In this document: one piece after another, positions 34,251-46,116 of the stretch
Layout: each line of letters begins with the position of its first letter
Position numbering within the stretch: the stretch's first letter is position 1
Source: Malania oleifera
Lineage: Eukaryota; Streptophyta; Magnoliopsida; Santalales; Ximeniaceae
DNA length: 64,000 nucleotides
NCBI RefSeq assembly: GCF_029873635.1
Contig: NC_080423.1
Coordinates: 106,439,988-106,503,987 of the forward strand
Reading direction: 5' to 3'
Program-made: the position numbers and the translations under genes
The notes under the pieces: model-generated
The model's input: the letters and a program-made list of their open reading frames with translations, nothing else
What the model was told of the DNA's origin: nothing
Databases searched by the model: none

Positions 34251-36744
34251 GTATGTTTGGTTCAACAAGGGGGGAAACCTCAAGAAAAAAAAAAAAAAAA
34301 AATTTCCTGCTTGGTTCAACTAATAGGAGAGAAAATAAAAGAAAGTATACATAGTCAATTTACAATATTACCCATGTAAGAAAAGTGCATGATAGTAATG
34401 CAATGACAATATATAAAATAATTTTTTGAATTAAAAAAATATATATATTTTTTTAAATAGATAAAATTAGTAGAAATGGCTGTATGTTGTATTATGAATG
34501 CTTAAGTAGGTCCTAATTGTTCATTATTTTCACTTTTAAATTGTTAAGTTAGTGTTCTAATTATATATTTAGACTGCTTTATGGAAGAATGGCTGTAGGA
34601 ATATAAAGATTATTTGAAACATGATCCAAAGTGGGGATTCACCCATTTGAACTACATTCACCCTATTTCCGAAGAACAAGTTGATTGTTTCTTTCTTAAT
34701 ACTAGTATAGAAGTTTAATATATATACTAGTTACATAACGCATGTTGCATGTGAAAGTTTTGATGCATGAGAAACTCAAATAATAAGCTGATCAGATTTA
34801 GTAGATGCTAAAAACCCTAAACAAAATGAATATAAAATAAACAGAGGCCAAACCTTTGACCTATTGGCACTCATATACATCCTTGGACTAAACGAGTATA
34901 TACATTTAAAATTACGAGAGTTCACTTAGGATTTCAGTATATTGTAAATTGGATTTGAACAAGATAAAATTTTATAACTAACATTAGTCTGCATAAGATA
35001 AAAACTTCAATTATTTCTTATAAAATGTATATTTCTTAATTTTAATCCATGTAAAAATGTGTTGCATGTAAAAATTTCTAGCATAGCAAATTAAGTTTTT
35101 TTGAGCATAAGAATGTTAGAAGAGTTAATTTCAAAATAAAACATCTGTATGGAAAAACATATGCATGTGAATCATTTTAGTATATGGAATCAGATCAATA
35201 AAATGTTAGGAATGCAACAAGAGTTTATTTGAGATTAATTTAATTCTATTAGCCCTTAGATTAAATGTATATTAATTTTTTTTTCCTTATCAGTAAGTTG
35301 ACTGTGGTAGTTTGTGTTGGCATCCCCTTAGTTAAATTTTTAGGTCGCTAGATTTACTTGTAAAGATAACTGTTGTGTCTTTTAAAACAAAATAATAGAT
35401 ACTCTAACCAAAAAAAAAATATAATATTAATCTCTGTGAAAAAATTATTGTTCATTTTTTTTTTTTTTTTTTCATTTCAAGGAAGAAGAAGATTGATGTA
35501 AGTTATTTATAATATAAGAAATCAAATTAATTAAATAAAAATGCAGTAAAATTGAATTCGCAATTAAAGTACTTTTATTTTCTCCAAAGTTGGACATGGA
35601 TTAGATAAGAATCAAAAGCAATTAAGTCTATATGTAATTTAGGATATAACTAAGGGTATTTTTGTTCCAAAAATGATTTTACACTAATTGCATTTTTATA
35701 TAGTATAGATATAAATATAGATAAGACAATCATTATTTCTATATTTAGCAGGATTGACTTTCCAACCTCATCGAGTCCCAATCTGCTAACTGAAAAATGT
35801 TTCAAAATATTATATTTATATTTTGTGCCACCCTATTCCAACTCATAATCAGCAACTATGATATTTTTTGCAAATTTTAACGCTTCTATACACTGGTTAG
35901 CTTCTAATTTTAAATTTATTGGCAAGTCAAATAATTGGTTGAACCCTTTTATTAAGGACCCAGATTTCATATAGAGTTTCAATACTACCACAAATGATAA
36001 AAGAGTTGACCTCAAACCATATGATTCTGAATAAAATCAATCTCAACATGACCCAGACCTTCATGAACCTCACAGATAACCCAAATGATTAATCAGAAAC
36101 ATTGTGTATCAACCGGCATCTGTAGAAAGAAACATTGTGTATGCTTGTGTTCTACAGAAAGTGAAGCGATTATTAGAATACAACCTAATGGTCAATCAAA
36201 AGAAGATACTGAAATTGTTATTTCTTTGGGAAATTTAGATCCCATATATCCTATATTTCCACAAGATGTTAACTGGAATCATAATTTCATATAAATTTAT
36301 AATAGAAACTGTGCATGTATCACAAGATATAATCTTCTAGAAAATGAGACTCTCAAAAAGAAAAATAACCATGAATTAGATTGTAGATCAATCTTGTAAA
36401 CACATGTACTCTATTTCAAGAACACGCATTATGACAGCGAAGTTACCAAAACTAAAATAAAGCAATAACTATAAAACTACATTACACATACGTACAAACA
36501 ACCATGACAGTTTCTTTAGTGATGTGAATCACAGTAAAACCCCATACTATTCACTAAAATCATATAGCTGATCTCCCACAGATGATCATAGAGAAGGTCA
36601 GGAACTAAGTGCAGATAATATACTAAACCAATATTCCATTCACATAACTAAGAAATGGCTTTTTTTTTTCCAAGAAAATGAAGCTATATTCAATGAAGAA
36701 AACTAAGAAATGGATTTTTAAATACCAAAGTCATCAAATTAAGA
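34251..36744. other. AT-rich intergenic DNA, nothing assigned
   Basis: Poly-A/T tracts (34288-34303, 35457-35473) and no recognisable protein or RNA gene. A GTTTGGTTCAAC / GCTTGGTTCAAC pair at about 34256-34320 flanks an A-run. Minus-strand 35833-36060 might be a further exon of the F-box-like locus, but no domain is readable. Confidence 0.4.
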
Positions 36745-37600
36745 CTAGAGTTATATAGTAAGAACGCACCTCCAATGTAAATCTTTGCAAAATAGGTGCT
36801 CCCTTTTCAACGAAGTAAAACCAAGGGGAGTGTCAGCATTCTTGGTGTAAACTTTAAAACATAATTGCATAAGCTTGATTAATTCAGGCAATTGTGTAAG
36901 CACCATATTTTCCTGAAAAACCAAACAAATAACAAGACAATAGATCTTATAAACCAATCAAAACACTAGGAAGCAAAAACCTAAACTTCAGCAAAAGTTT
37001 AAAACTAACCTCGCAATGCTCAAAGCTTAAGGTAATTGTCTCCAGCTGAGAAAAATAACCCAAAAACAGCAAGAATTGCAAGTCCGCTACATCACGCACC
37101 AATCATATATAGCTCGACAAGCTGGGAAGAGTTCGCGATATGCAATGATATTCTTTTACCATTAATTTTTGAACGATACCAGGTTCAAGGCAGAAACTTC
37201 CGAGTATTGCAAACGGAAACAGGATGATATCTGCTAGCGCTTCAGCTGGAGTGATGAACCACTGATTGAGATTCACTAAACAACTTACAGTCACCGCGCA
37301 TAATTGTTCAAGAAGGGGACAGCTGGAAGAAGATACTCAAGTAGCTCACTGGGCACATTTACGCGCTTGGAACAAAGGAACCTTAGTGACCTTAAGTGGG
37401 ATAAACCATTAGGGCTTTTAATGCTGTTATAGCACCCATCTGAAAAACTGTAATAGTGTAATAACCAAGGCATACCTGATACAAGATTATACCACCTTAC
37501 AACTACAACATCAATGGCGAAAACGCCGAGAGAGAGGAATTGATGGAGAAGAAGAGCGAATGTGCAGAGGGAGACGAAGAGATCTTCCTCGCTCTGATGG
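36745..37600 (-). pseudogene. F-box/LRR/FBD-like gene remnant
   Basis: Only host-type locus seen. Minus strand: SIKSPNGLSHLRSLRFLCSK, VPSELLEYLLPAVPFL (about 37300-37420), FSQLETITLSFEHCE (37011-37060), a plausible 98-bp intron (36913-37010, GT...AG on the minus strand), then ENMVLTQLPELIKLMQL and LGFTSL. A one-base deletion shifts the frame there, after which KGAPILQRFTLEV is read. These match the LRR-like and pre-FBD regions of plant F-box/FBD proteins, substrate receptors of SCF ubiquitin ligases. The N-terminal F-box is not visible, and frame changes occur near 37130-37290. Probably a pseudogene. Confidence 0.5.
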
Positions 37601-37719
37601 AGGGAAATGAGGGTCTTTGTTTTGGCTGGAATTTTAATATTTAAATTTAAAATATCAATTTTGCTATAGCGGGAAAAATGTTTCTTTGCTTTCTTTTCTT
37701 TTTTTTTTTTTAGGGGCAT

Positions 37720-38520
37720 TTCAATTGCAAATCACAAAATTCGATCTATTTAAATTTTTAATAATTTAGACTAAATATAGTTAAATTGTATTAAATTTTA
37801 TTTAAATCTAAATAAATTTAAATGTTAGCCTTGAAAATTAAAATACACACTTTCGGACACTATTATTGTTTGAAAATATAATATTCTCTAAGTTGAATTA
37901 TTTTTATTTTGCTTAAATTATAGAAAATTATAAAAATATTAAGATTTGTTTAATTATAGAAAATATTTTTTAAATTTTTAATTATAAATTTTTTAAAATT
38001 GTAAAAGTGTCGCTTTTTATTTTTCAAAATTTATACAAAAAAGATAAATAAATAAATAAATAATTTTCTTAGTGATAAAAACAATTTTCATGTTTCATTT
38101 CCATATTATCAAGTAATTACAGTATCACATATCACATATCGTTTTCTAGTTTTTCAATAACTAAATAATCAGTTATGAATATATAAAACAACTAAGAGTA
38201 TAATATTTTTTGGGTTGAATTTTTTTTTATTTTTCTTAGATTCTAGAATATTATAAAATATTAAGATTTGTTTATTTATAGAAAATAAATTTTAAAATTT
38301 TTATTATAAATTTTTCAACAATTGTAAAAGTTTCACTTTTTTTCAATATTTATACTAAAAATATAAATAAATAAATAAATAAATAATTTCTTTAGCGGGA
38401 AAAATTGATTTTCATGTTTCGTTTCTATGCTATCAACTAATTACAATATCAAACATCATTTTCTAGTTTTTTTAATAACTAAATAAGAAATTAAGAATAT
38501 ATAAAATAATAAAAAATATA
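37720..38520. repeat. AT-rich tandem duplication (~320 bp, two units)
   Basis: Units begin near 37900 and 38220; both contain AAGATTTGTTTA, TATAGAAAAT, a (AAAT)n run, GATTTTCATGTTTC or similar and TTTTCTAGTTTTT. Non-coding. Confidence 0.7.
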
Positions 38521-39299
38521 CATAAAATCTTCTCTAATACTATAAGTAAAAGGGATTTATTTTTTGTATCATTTTTTTTATTGTCAAATTTACCCTTATA
38601 TAAATATTTTTTAAAAAAATTAATAATTAAGTAAGAAAGAAAAAAATTCAGCCCCTTAAAAATAGGATATAAGTCAAATTTCGATTATCTACCTAAAATA
38701 TCCTAATAACTATTTATAATTATCTTAAAATATCCTTATAATTCACTGAAACTAATTTTTTATATAAATTTAAATACTTTTCAATTCTTCATTTTTTACA
38801 AGTACTTTTTAAAAAGTAAAAAACATGCACATAGTGCATGCCCATTATTAGTTCCTAATAATGCTTAGAGCTTGTTAATGCAATATAAATTATATATCTC
38901 AATATTATAAAAATAGATCTTGATGCATTATTATTGCATCATAAATATTGCAAAATTTGTACTCTTAGTACTGTTATATTACTACAAGTCTACAACATAA
39001 CATTGTAGGAAACATAATCAATAATTTTTAAGTTTACCTTGTGAATTTAGAGAATTGATTTGAATCTATCAATTCGCAAGATGCTAAACTTATTGTATCC
39101 AAAAAAGTACAATTACTTTAAAACCCCATTTTTCCTTGAATCAATTTTTTTACAGGATTAGCCTACATTCCTCGTATACATCAATTTTTTGTGCTAAAAA
39201 AAAAGGAAAAAATAAAATTTTAGGTCTTACATTGTTTTCACATGTATGTGGCGCATATTGAGTGGAACACATATACCAATAAAACATGCTAAGAAAGAA
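38521..39299. other. AT-rich DNA, nothing assigned
   Basis: No coding signal and no recognised repeat. Confidence 0.4.
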
Positions 39300-39760
39300 A
39301 GGAAAAAAAAAAAAGATTTAATCGACGGTTTAGGTTCAGGAAGAAACCGTATACGTTTTGTCTGAAATCATCGACGATTCAATCTCATTAAGAAACCGTT
39401 GATGGTTTGATGAAATATTCAACAGTTTTGTTTGGCGCCCATTTTGAATTTTGAATTGGGAAGTTCAATAGATTGGGAATTCGGAGGAAAATCCTTGGGG
39501 ATTGATATGGGGGTATTTGGGAAACTTGCTAATCCCTTTATACTTATAGGGTTAACATATATATAATATTGTAACATTGGTTTTGATAGATAGTGAATTT
39601 CAGTCACCGCTTCCTCCCGTGACATAGGCACATTGTCAAACTACTTTAATTCTTGTATCATTATTCATTTATTTTCCTTATTATTTGTTCATTATTAGTT
39701 ACTGCATTACACGATCCGATTCAAATATATTTCCATTGCGCATCACATAAATTATTCCTC
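39300..39760 (+). repeat. Probable LTR remnant with palindrome array
   Basis: AATCGACGGTTT (39319-39331), AAACCGTATACGTTTT (39344-39359), ATCATCGACGATTC (39366-39380) and AAACCGTTGATGGTTT (39392-39407) precede a TATA-like ATATATATAA box near 39557 and a GGCACATTGTCAAAC stretch like copia R/U5 regions. No termini or partner LTR found, so the call is tentative. Confidence 0.45.
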
Positions 39761-40685
39761 ACTCTTGGAGTATAGTGCTCTGCTTTTAAGAATAAGGGGC
39801 GTATAACATATTGATTAAAAGTTGTTTCCTTAAGATTCAACAGTTGTTTTTTTTTTTCGTAAGCATATTATTCAATTTTTTTTTTTAAAGTTAATTATTT
39901 CTTTCTTTTTAATTCAAGAAAGGATATTCATGAAATATATATTTTTTAATGGTTGATAAACACAAAAGTTTAATTTTTTTATTATTCTATTAATATGAAT
40001 AATGTTTATTTTTTAATTAAAAAAAAAAATTTACTCATTCCCTTATGGAAAGCATACACATGAAATGTGTTTTTTTTTTTTAGTCAAAATGTAAATGTAT
40101 TATACTATCTTATATATGTATTCAATTTAGAATTCATTTTGAAAATTTATAGCGAATCTTGATTTCGATTCGATTCTCGATTTAGAATTCCCAAAATTAA
40201 TATTTCAATTCCTGATTGGAATCTGGATTTAACAATTATGTATTAAAGGGTCAAACAAGGCTGCCGCTTTAGCACCATTACCTTTGGTGGGGGACACAGC
40301 GAGTTGCAGCGGTTGACCCGAATGCTTATACTTTCAGTGGTGGGATTTGAAGTGGCAGGTCAAAGTCTGTAAAAATCATATTGTAATGAAGAACATTTCA
40401 ACAACTTATTGAATTTTTTACATTATGCATCATATGCTGTGTTGGGTTCTTCATCCTGCCTCTATTCCGATCGCAAAATGAAGTTGTGAGAAATGTTCTT
40501 GTTGTTCAGACAGATTGGTGAGCCCGGATACGAACTCAGCAGAAATGCTTGACTAGGTGAAGAGCAGGAAGGTCGAGAAGCAAAGCAAGAGCGGTAAGAG
40601 TCGTAGCTAGAACATATGATCCATGGAAAAGGGGATCAGTGGTAATATCAATCAACGATGGTTTCTTCTTTTTTGGGCGGTGCTT
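39761..40685. other. Unassigned DNA
   Basis: Mostly AT-rich to 40200. The 40240-40620 part is less AT-rich and has short open segments but matches no family I recognise. Confidence 0.35.
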
Positions 40686-41602
40686 TGTAACCACTACCTA
40701 GTTTACCAATTTCTTTTTTTATCTTGACAAATTATAATCAATTTGGACTCATAGGTAGTAGGAATATACCTAAAATATAATCTGGGTACCTAAGTAGCAG
40801 GAAACGTAAAATCATATACATATCATATTATTAACATAATACCAAAATTTTACTACAACTGTCATGTACATACACGTATACTAAAATATCCAAAAGTGGC
40901 CTAAGGTCACCACCCAAAATCTGTCAGATCCTAACAAAATGACTTACCCTTCAAACAGGGTAGAACAGCTGAACCTTAACGCTACGGAGCTCTATCCGCT
41001 CTTCTATCTAGAACTCTTAAAATATTTATATAGTTGGGGTGCAGTAAGTGAAATAAACTAATATCAATGTGTGGGGTAACATGAGTATTTTCATACTATA
41101 CATATAACAATAGTACAAAAATCATACTTGATAAAACTATCTATATCATATATGGAAAACATATTTTTATCATAACATGGTATAACATACTGGGTTTCTA
41201 TACATATAAATCATCTCATATAAATGTACATGGAAAACACTTTAGATGGATAGTTGGCTGGTGTCATGTCTTACCCCCACATGACTGGATTGTGCGACCC
41301 AAAGGCCGGACCTAACAATGGTTGGCCGATCACGTTAGATCATTATAAGTCTGTAAGTACAATAGATCTGCCCCTCTTGGTCCAGACACTAGAAGGATGT
41401 CTGCAGTACAATAAACCACATCGATTGTCGATCTCCCACTGCCCCTTACGACAAGCGGTAGCACTAACATATACATGATCATGATCATATAACTACGGTA
41501 TCGTGTTTTGTGAAAGTCTAAACCAAACTAACCAAGTTCTGATAACATATAATATATTTTCAAATAATGATACATGACTATTTCATAATAATATTTGTCA
41601 TG

Positions 41603-43704
41603 CACTACAAAAAAACTAATTTTTAGTGACGAAAGTATTAGTGACGAATTCAATTTCGTCACTAAAAGTTGGTATTAGTGACGATTTTTAAGAACCGTCA
41701 CTAATAGTCTAAGCATTAGTGACGGTTTTAGTAGCCGTCACTAATACGACACTAGTAGTGACGGTTTTAAAATCGTCACTAATACTTTCATCATTGAAAA
41801 CAAGGCGGTAAACAATTTCCGCGGGAAAATTTTTTTGGAAAAATATTAGCGAGGATTCAAGGGTATTATTGACGGTTTTGAAATCGTCACTACTAGTGTT
41901 TTTATTTAAAAAATATTAAAAAAAATAGTTAAGGGTATTAGTGACGGTTTTGAAACCGTCACTACTAGTATTTTTATTTAAAAAAATATTAAAAAATAAA
42001 TGGTTAAGGGTATTAGTGACGATTTGGGAGAACCGTTACTAATAAAGGGATATTAATGACGGTTTTGAATCCGTCACTACTAGTGTTTTTATTTAAAAAA
42101 TATTAAAAAAGAAATGGTTAAGGGTATTAGTGACGGTTTGTGGTCATTGCATCCACAAGAAGGGTATCAAGATTCAAAAGAAATAAAATTAATATTTAAA
42201 TCATACCTTAACTATAAGAGACAACGTATCAGAAGAAATACCAAAATTCATTTTGTCTACATGGGTAGACTTATCACATTTCAAATCAATTTTGAAAAGA
42301 AACTTTGGGTAAACTAGATAAAGAATCGTTGATGCAGCCACCACCATCCACGACCTCTTCGTCCTTCTCTGTCATCCAAGACCTCATTGTCCTTCATCAC
42401 CCTCCATGACCTCGTCGTCTGCTCCATCACCATCAAGGTCGAGGATTCTGAAGTTGGGCCCTAGATTGCAGATTGAGCCTTATTGTTCAAAAACTTCGCG
42501 CTCAAGGATGACGCTGCAGCAAGCCATAGCCGCTCATGCAGCCATGGTCTCTCAGTACTGTCGAAGCTCGCATCACCATCATGGTGGATCCATCCTCGAC
42601 GCTAAAGTTCCATTGTCTTCTTCAATGAAATAAGATTTTTGTTCAAAAAAATTTTAAATTAAAATATATTTTATTTATTTAAAATATATTTAGGTCGATC
42701 CAGGCAGCGATGTGGGTGTTGATGGAGTCTGACTGGGCGGTGGAGATCGTGATGACCTCAGTGGTTGTGATTGTCGGCTTTGTGATGTTTTTGTGGCAGA
42801 GATCGAGGGAGCAAGGGAAGGATAATGTATTTGAACTTGAATTTGTATACTATATTTGTATTTAAATTTGAATTTGTATAATATATTTGTATTTGAATTT
42901 GAATTTATATAATATATTTGTATTTTTATTTAAATTTGAATTTGAATTTGAATTTTGAATAATTTATGAATTTTTTAGCAATTATGTTTTAATGTTACGT
43001 ATACGAAAATGTAATTACATATTTTTATAGGAATTAATAATTGGAAAAAATTAATTTAAAATTATTAGTGACAATTTACAATTTAAGTATTAATGAAGGT
43101 TTCAAAACCGTCACTAATAATTGCCTTTTTTTTAAGAGTTTTAGTGAAAGTTTTCAAACTGTCACTAATAATATAGTATTAGTGTCAATTTTAGAGTATT
43201 AGTGACAGTTTGAAAACCGTCACTAATAGTTGCCTGTGAGCAATAGTGACGATTTTCAAACCGTCACTAATAGTACAACATCAGTGATGAATTTACAACC
43301 GTCACTAATACTATAACTTTAGTGACAATTTTTTATTGAACTGGTGTAGAATTTATAGTGACGGACTTAGGGTTTTTAGTGACGATTTTAATCCGTCACT
43401 AATACTCTATTATTATTGACGATTTGAAAAATTCGTCACTAATAAGTATTAGTAATGGCAGATATAGCGACTAATTCAAAACCGTCACTAATAACCTTAT
43501 TTTTTGTAGTATTGTTAATATCTTCATAAAACTTAACATATCATATAAAATTCACGACCCTTACGCTGAGATTTTTATCTTGTAAATCACGACTCGTACG
43601 TCAGTATAGTATATCATAAAACTTTCACCAATACTATTAGTGACGATTTTGTGAGTATTAGTGACGGTTTTGAACCGTCACTAATAACCTTATTTTTTGT
43701 AGTG
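41603..43704. mobile_element. Non-autonomous CACTA (En/Spm-type) transposon
   Basis: Termini CACTACAAAAAA and TTTTTTGTAGTG, 3-bp target duplication ATG (41600-41602 and 43705-43707). Subterminal regions (41628-42140 and 43070-43500) are packed with direct and inverted ATTAGTGACGGTTTT units, the presumed transposase-binding repeats of this superfamily. No transposase. The interior 42300-42850 is less AT-rich. The right end has been duplicated (see 43480-43822). Confidence 0.9.
42310..42850 (+). other. GC-richer interior of the CACTA element
   Basis: Base composition is unlike the flanking subterminal repeats. It includes a 75-codon open frame at 42406-42633 (MTSSSAPSPSRSRILKLGP start, Ser/His-rich) with no recognised domain, then a second GC-richer block at 42690-42820. 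Could be captured host sequence; not demonstrable from here. Confidence 0.4.
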
Positions 43705-43822
43705 ATGTTAATATCTTCATAAAACTTTGCATAGCATATCATATAAAATTCACGACCCTTATGCCGACATTTTGTATCTTGTAAATCACGGCCCTTACGT
43801 CAGTATAGCATATCATAAAACT
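43480..43822. repeat. 193-bp tandem duplication of CACTA right end plus flank
   Basis: AACCGTCACTAATAACCTTATTTTTTGTAGT occurs in effect twice, with key identical stretches ATAACCTTATTTTTTGTAGT at 43491 and 43684. Each is followed by TGTTAATATCTTCATAAAA and the same ~115 bp of LTR sequence. The second copy keeps the terminal G and the ATG duplication; the first reads GTAGTA. Confidence 0.85.
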
Positions 43823-44896
43823 TTCGGCCCTTATGCCGGTATTTCATATAAAATCTCAACCCTTACGTCTGCATACCATACAAAATCTTCGTCCCTTACG
43901 CCGACATATCATACAAATTCCTTAGTTTGAAAAATCTCTGTGTTATTTGAATATTTCCTTGAAAGTAGTAATAACATACTTATTTTGTAAACATAATATT
44001 TCATCATCATAATTTTCATGGTAAATAATACTCATATCACACGAAAGGGGTAATACTCAAATCATAAAACTTGTTATAAAATCATATTTCTAATATTATA
44101 CATGAAAACCACATTTCTGATCAACAACATAATTTCCAACATAATTCTACAATATACATATTTAATTGAAATTAAATGCTATAAAATAATAAGTACATTT
44201 TCATAAGGAACCTGACTTAGTTTATTCTCTAACCTGACTTCTAGAAAGCCCCTACATTGACTAGTCTTGCACTCGCAAGGCTCCCCATTCAATACCCTGA
44301 AAACAACATCGCCCCAAACAAAACTTCAGTATTTCTTCCAGTGCTACCTATTCTACAACTGTAGGAGAGCCAAATACTCAACATAAAGTCTTATCCTAAC
44401 CTTGGGATGGAGTCCAAGTTAACCCCATCAACGATCTACTCTAGCAGACTTGGAGAGAACTTCCACAGGAGTAGCGTGGCGGCTTCAGATCGTCGATCCG
44501 GCGAAAAAAGGATCCAAAATCTTAGAGAGAAGGCAAAGGGGATGAATAGGAGAGAGAATATGATTAGATTGAAAAATCTGCGCTGAATCCGAGAATAAGA
44601 CTATTTATACACTTGCCCTCGTCGATGATCCACGTCACTTCGTCGATGAGGACATGAATGGAGTTCGTTGACGAATGCTTACTCCTCGTCGAAGAAATTC
44701 ATAACTGAAAATAGCCTCTTGGTAACTTCTCGTCGACGACACGCGTGTCCCCGTCGACAATCCCATAAAGCATGTTCGTCAACAAAGTGCGTTCGTTGAC
44801 GAGACCCTGTTTGAATTCCAAATTGCAATTCCTTTTCTCTCCTCCTCCTATTATTTAAATACCATAATTCTTCAAGTCTCTACATTCTCCCCTCCT

Positions 44897-46116
44897 TATA
44901 AAAATTCCGTCGTCGAAATTTACTATCCATATGATTCACCATCCCCTAAAAACAAACAATCTACTTATTTTATTACGTACCCTCGCTTGTGGTGGAGGAA
45001 TATCGTGGTTACATTCAAATTTATGAGAGATTACATATATAAAATAAAATTCTCCCAAAACTAAAATACTACTTACTAACTAAACTACTACATATACTGA
45101 CTAATCGGCAAAAGGAACATTTTATAACCACTTACACTTTTTTTATTACAACTAAATTTCATTGAATAAATGTGGGTATTTCTGCCTTATCTGTTCCTCG
45201 AGTTCCCAAGAAGCTTCTTCTATTGCGTGATTTCTCCACAGGACTTTTACTAGAGAAATCTTCTTATTACGTAATTCCTGCTCTTTCCTGTCCAGAATCT
45301 GTACTAGTACCTCCTCATAAACTAGTGAATCACCGAACTATAATTCACCATAACTGAATACGTGAGAAGGGTCTGGGACCTATTTCCTCAATATGGAAAC
45401 ATGAAATATGTCATGTATCTTGGACAACACAGGTGGTAAAGCTAACTTGTAGGCAACCAACCCCACTTTCTCTAGAATCTCAAACTAACCAATGAACCTA
45501 GGGCTAAGTTTACTTTTCCTTCCAAATATCGTAACCCCTTTTAACGGAATTATTTTCAAAAACACATGATCACCGATATTAAACTCCAATTTCCTGCGGC
45601 AAGTATCAGCGTAACTATTTTGTTAACTCTGAGTTGCACTGATTCTATCTCTGATGAGCTGAACCTTATCATACGCTTCTTGTACTAACTCTAGTCCCGA
45701 CTCTCATCATTCTCCTACTTCATCCCAATACGACACCTTCTACCATCGAGCACCTTGAATGGTGTCATGCCAATGCTGGCCTGATAACTGTTACGCAAAC
45801 TCTACCAGCGGCATGAATTGGGTCCAACTACCCCCAAAATCCAGCATGCATGCTCGAAGCAAATCTTCTAATACTTGAATCGTCCTCTCAGTCTGCCTGT
45901 TTGACTGAGGATGGAATGTCATGCTGAAAGATAATTGAGACCCTAGAGCCTCCTGCAAGCTCTTCCAAAATCGTGACATGAAAGGCGGGTTTCGATCTGA
46001 CACTATAGATATAGGCACACCATGAGAACGGATTATCTCCTGAATATAAATCTCTGTCATTCTATTAATGGAGTAGCTGATCTTAATGGGAAAGAAATGG
46101 ATGATCTTAGTCAAAC
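44897..46116 (-). pseudogene. G1 integrase C-terminal half and chromodomain-like tail (broken)
   Basis: Integrase core from 46114: IVSDRNPPFMSRFWKSLQEA (second catalytic Asp) and PQSNRQTERTIQVLEDLLRA (catalytic Glu). Downstream at 45360-45560 is the RHDIFHVS-type C-terminal block in broken form, then at 45170-45310 a chromodomain-like stretch matching G2. The first catalytic Asp (MDFISGLP) is on the far side of G2, near 55435. G2 integrated between the two Asp codons, followed by the duplicated CAAAC. Confidence 0.8.

Larger units (their letters stand above)
40686..44884 (-). repeat. G1 3' LTR (split by CACTA)
   Basis: Outer end set at TGTAACCACTACC by analogy with other LTRs here; inner end at TCTCTACA (44884), next to the PPT AGGAGGGGAGAA (44885-44896, complement). 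Net length about 2.1 kb. Minus-strand TATA box GTATAAATAG at 44601-44610, with eight or so TCGTCGACGA-like motifs upstream (44620-44810). Confidence 0.75.

Noticed and set aside
36085..36294. 69-codon plus-strand frame with Cys-rich start
   Set aside because: No recognised family, the CVSTGICRKKHCVC part comes from a short local direct repeat, and there is no supporting gene structure.
39841..40090. Poly-T tracts as LINE or SINE tails
   Set aside because: No adjoining element sequence or target duplication could be found.
41628..43500. CRISPR-like or satellite array of ATTAGTGACGGTTTT units
   Set aside because: Units are irregularly spaced and in both orientations inside CACTA termini; this is a plant transposon, not a CRISPR array.
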